Source: Ancistrus triradiatus (lineage: Eukaryota; Chordata; Actinopteri; Siluriformes; Loricariidae). Taken from it: DNA of 64,000 bases. The stretch spans positions 398,006 through 462,005 of the forward strand of contig JAJAGP010000347.1 in assembly GCA_025084515.1 (NCBI GenBank), in the 5' to 3' direction. Position numbers and translations under genes: made by a program. Under the pieces are notes generated by a model. It had not been told where the DNA came from. It did no database searches and was given only the letters and a program-made list of their open reading frames with translations. Shown piece after piece: positions 63,613 through 64,000 of this stretch (the stretch's first letter is position 1; each line of letters begins with the position of its first letter).

Positions 63613-64000
63613 GCAGGACTTCTTTTAGTTCCTAGAATTAAAAAAGTCACAGCAGGGGGAAAGGCTTTCTCATACATGGCCCCCCAACTATGGAATAAAC
63701 TTCCCACTTTCGTTCGAGATTCAGACACCCTCCAAAGTTTTAAGTCTAGGCTAAAGACATACCTATTTACACAGGCTTTTGACTAGATTTAGACCGGGAT
63801 GCATGGCTTGGGTCACTGGGGCCGGAGTCTGGAGTCATGTCTGACCTGCCTGCCTTGTCCGCTAGCGGGGAGTGTCGAGTGGGCGGTCTGGCTGAACTAG
63901 GCTTCGGTCCTCGTGATCTTGACTCATGCATCCTTGCCTTAGAATAAGGGCAGAGCTGGGGGTTCATAGTCATAGAGTCTTATGGTGATCAGAGACGTTG
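63613..64000 (+). mobile_element. LINE L fragment, cut by the window end
   Basis: GGACTTCTTTTAGTTCCTAG starts within the ORF2 C-terminus (LLLVPRIKKVTAGGKAFSYM) and runs into the 3' UTR, matching 50070-50450. It directly abuts the truncated Tc1-g. Confidence 0.88.

Overview
This window is bony-fish (teleost) nuclear DNA made almost entirely of transposable elements. I see no host protein-coding gene, rRNA gene or functional tRNA gene. The evidence for a fish genome is the mix: several Tc1-like families with TA target duplications, a tRNA-derived fish SINE, CR1/L2-type LINEs with short microsatellite tails, chromodomain (Tf1/sushi-type) Ty3/gypsy elements, and long CA and TA microsatellites. 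The order or species cannot be fixed from the sequence alone.

Layout. 1-985: no gene. 990-13000: gypsy element A, split at 3602/10195 by a complete gypsy element B (5-bp duplication CATGC), then a ~1.05-kb tandem duplication of LTR A plus flank. 13215-14793: Tc1-a copy 1. 15319-20438: four-level nest (Tc1-b in LINE in LINE in solo LTR K). 20628-23494: a second Tc1-b, a SINE with an 8-bp duplication, and a half Tc1-c. 23963-28870: LINE fragment, Tc1-a copy 2, Tc1 relics and a MITE. 29344-32678: dispersed repeat, solo LTR C (duplication GATAT) and Tc1-a copy 3. 33976-36769: repeat-type ORF, LTR-like block and gypsy G on the minus strand. 37120-40931: element H, a complete LTR element (duplication GGTAT) carrying a tandem-repeat ORF in place of gag-pol. 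41540-45480: LINE pieces and an LTR-like block. 45900-51070: nearly full-length LINE L with an SGNH-esterase ORF1. 51090-52575: SINE and LTR D. 52941-56924: element F (minus strand), a diverged relative of H. 57395-64000: Tc1-f, LINE R interrupted by LTR E and a Tc1-f fragment, a perfect-armed 80-bp palindrome, a dispersed repeat, Tc1-g and another LINE L fragment.

How the parts work. Gypsy B keeps the signals of a self-primed sushi-type element. The ten bases expected at its mRNA 5' end, 30 nt after a TATA box, are complementary to the ten bases just after the 5' LTR. Its gag ORF contains an in-register GGGAAAC slippery heptamer that opens the -1 pol frame. Element A keeps the same pairing with one wobble. 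LTRs A, B, D and E all hold a tRNA-like segment; in A, B and E, where the LTR end is preserved, it lies 80-140 nt before that end. Elements H and F have no recognisable gag or pol, yet share a repeat protein with the same motif order (SSVxEP repeats, then a PVPAPRxSAPV segment); they are the best candidates here for an undescribed group. Nearly all coding regions are decayed; intact or near-intact reading frames are gag B, the H repeat ORF and the catalytic domain of Tc1-a copy 3.
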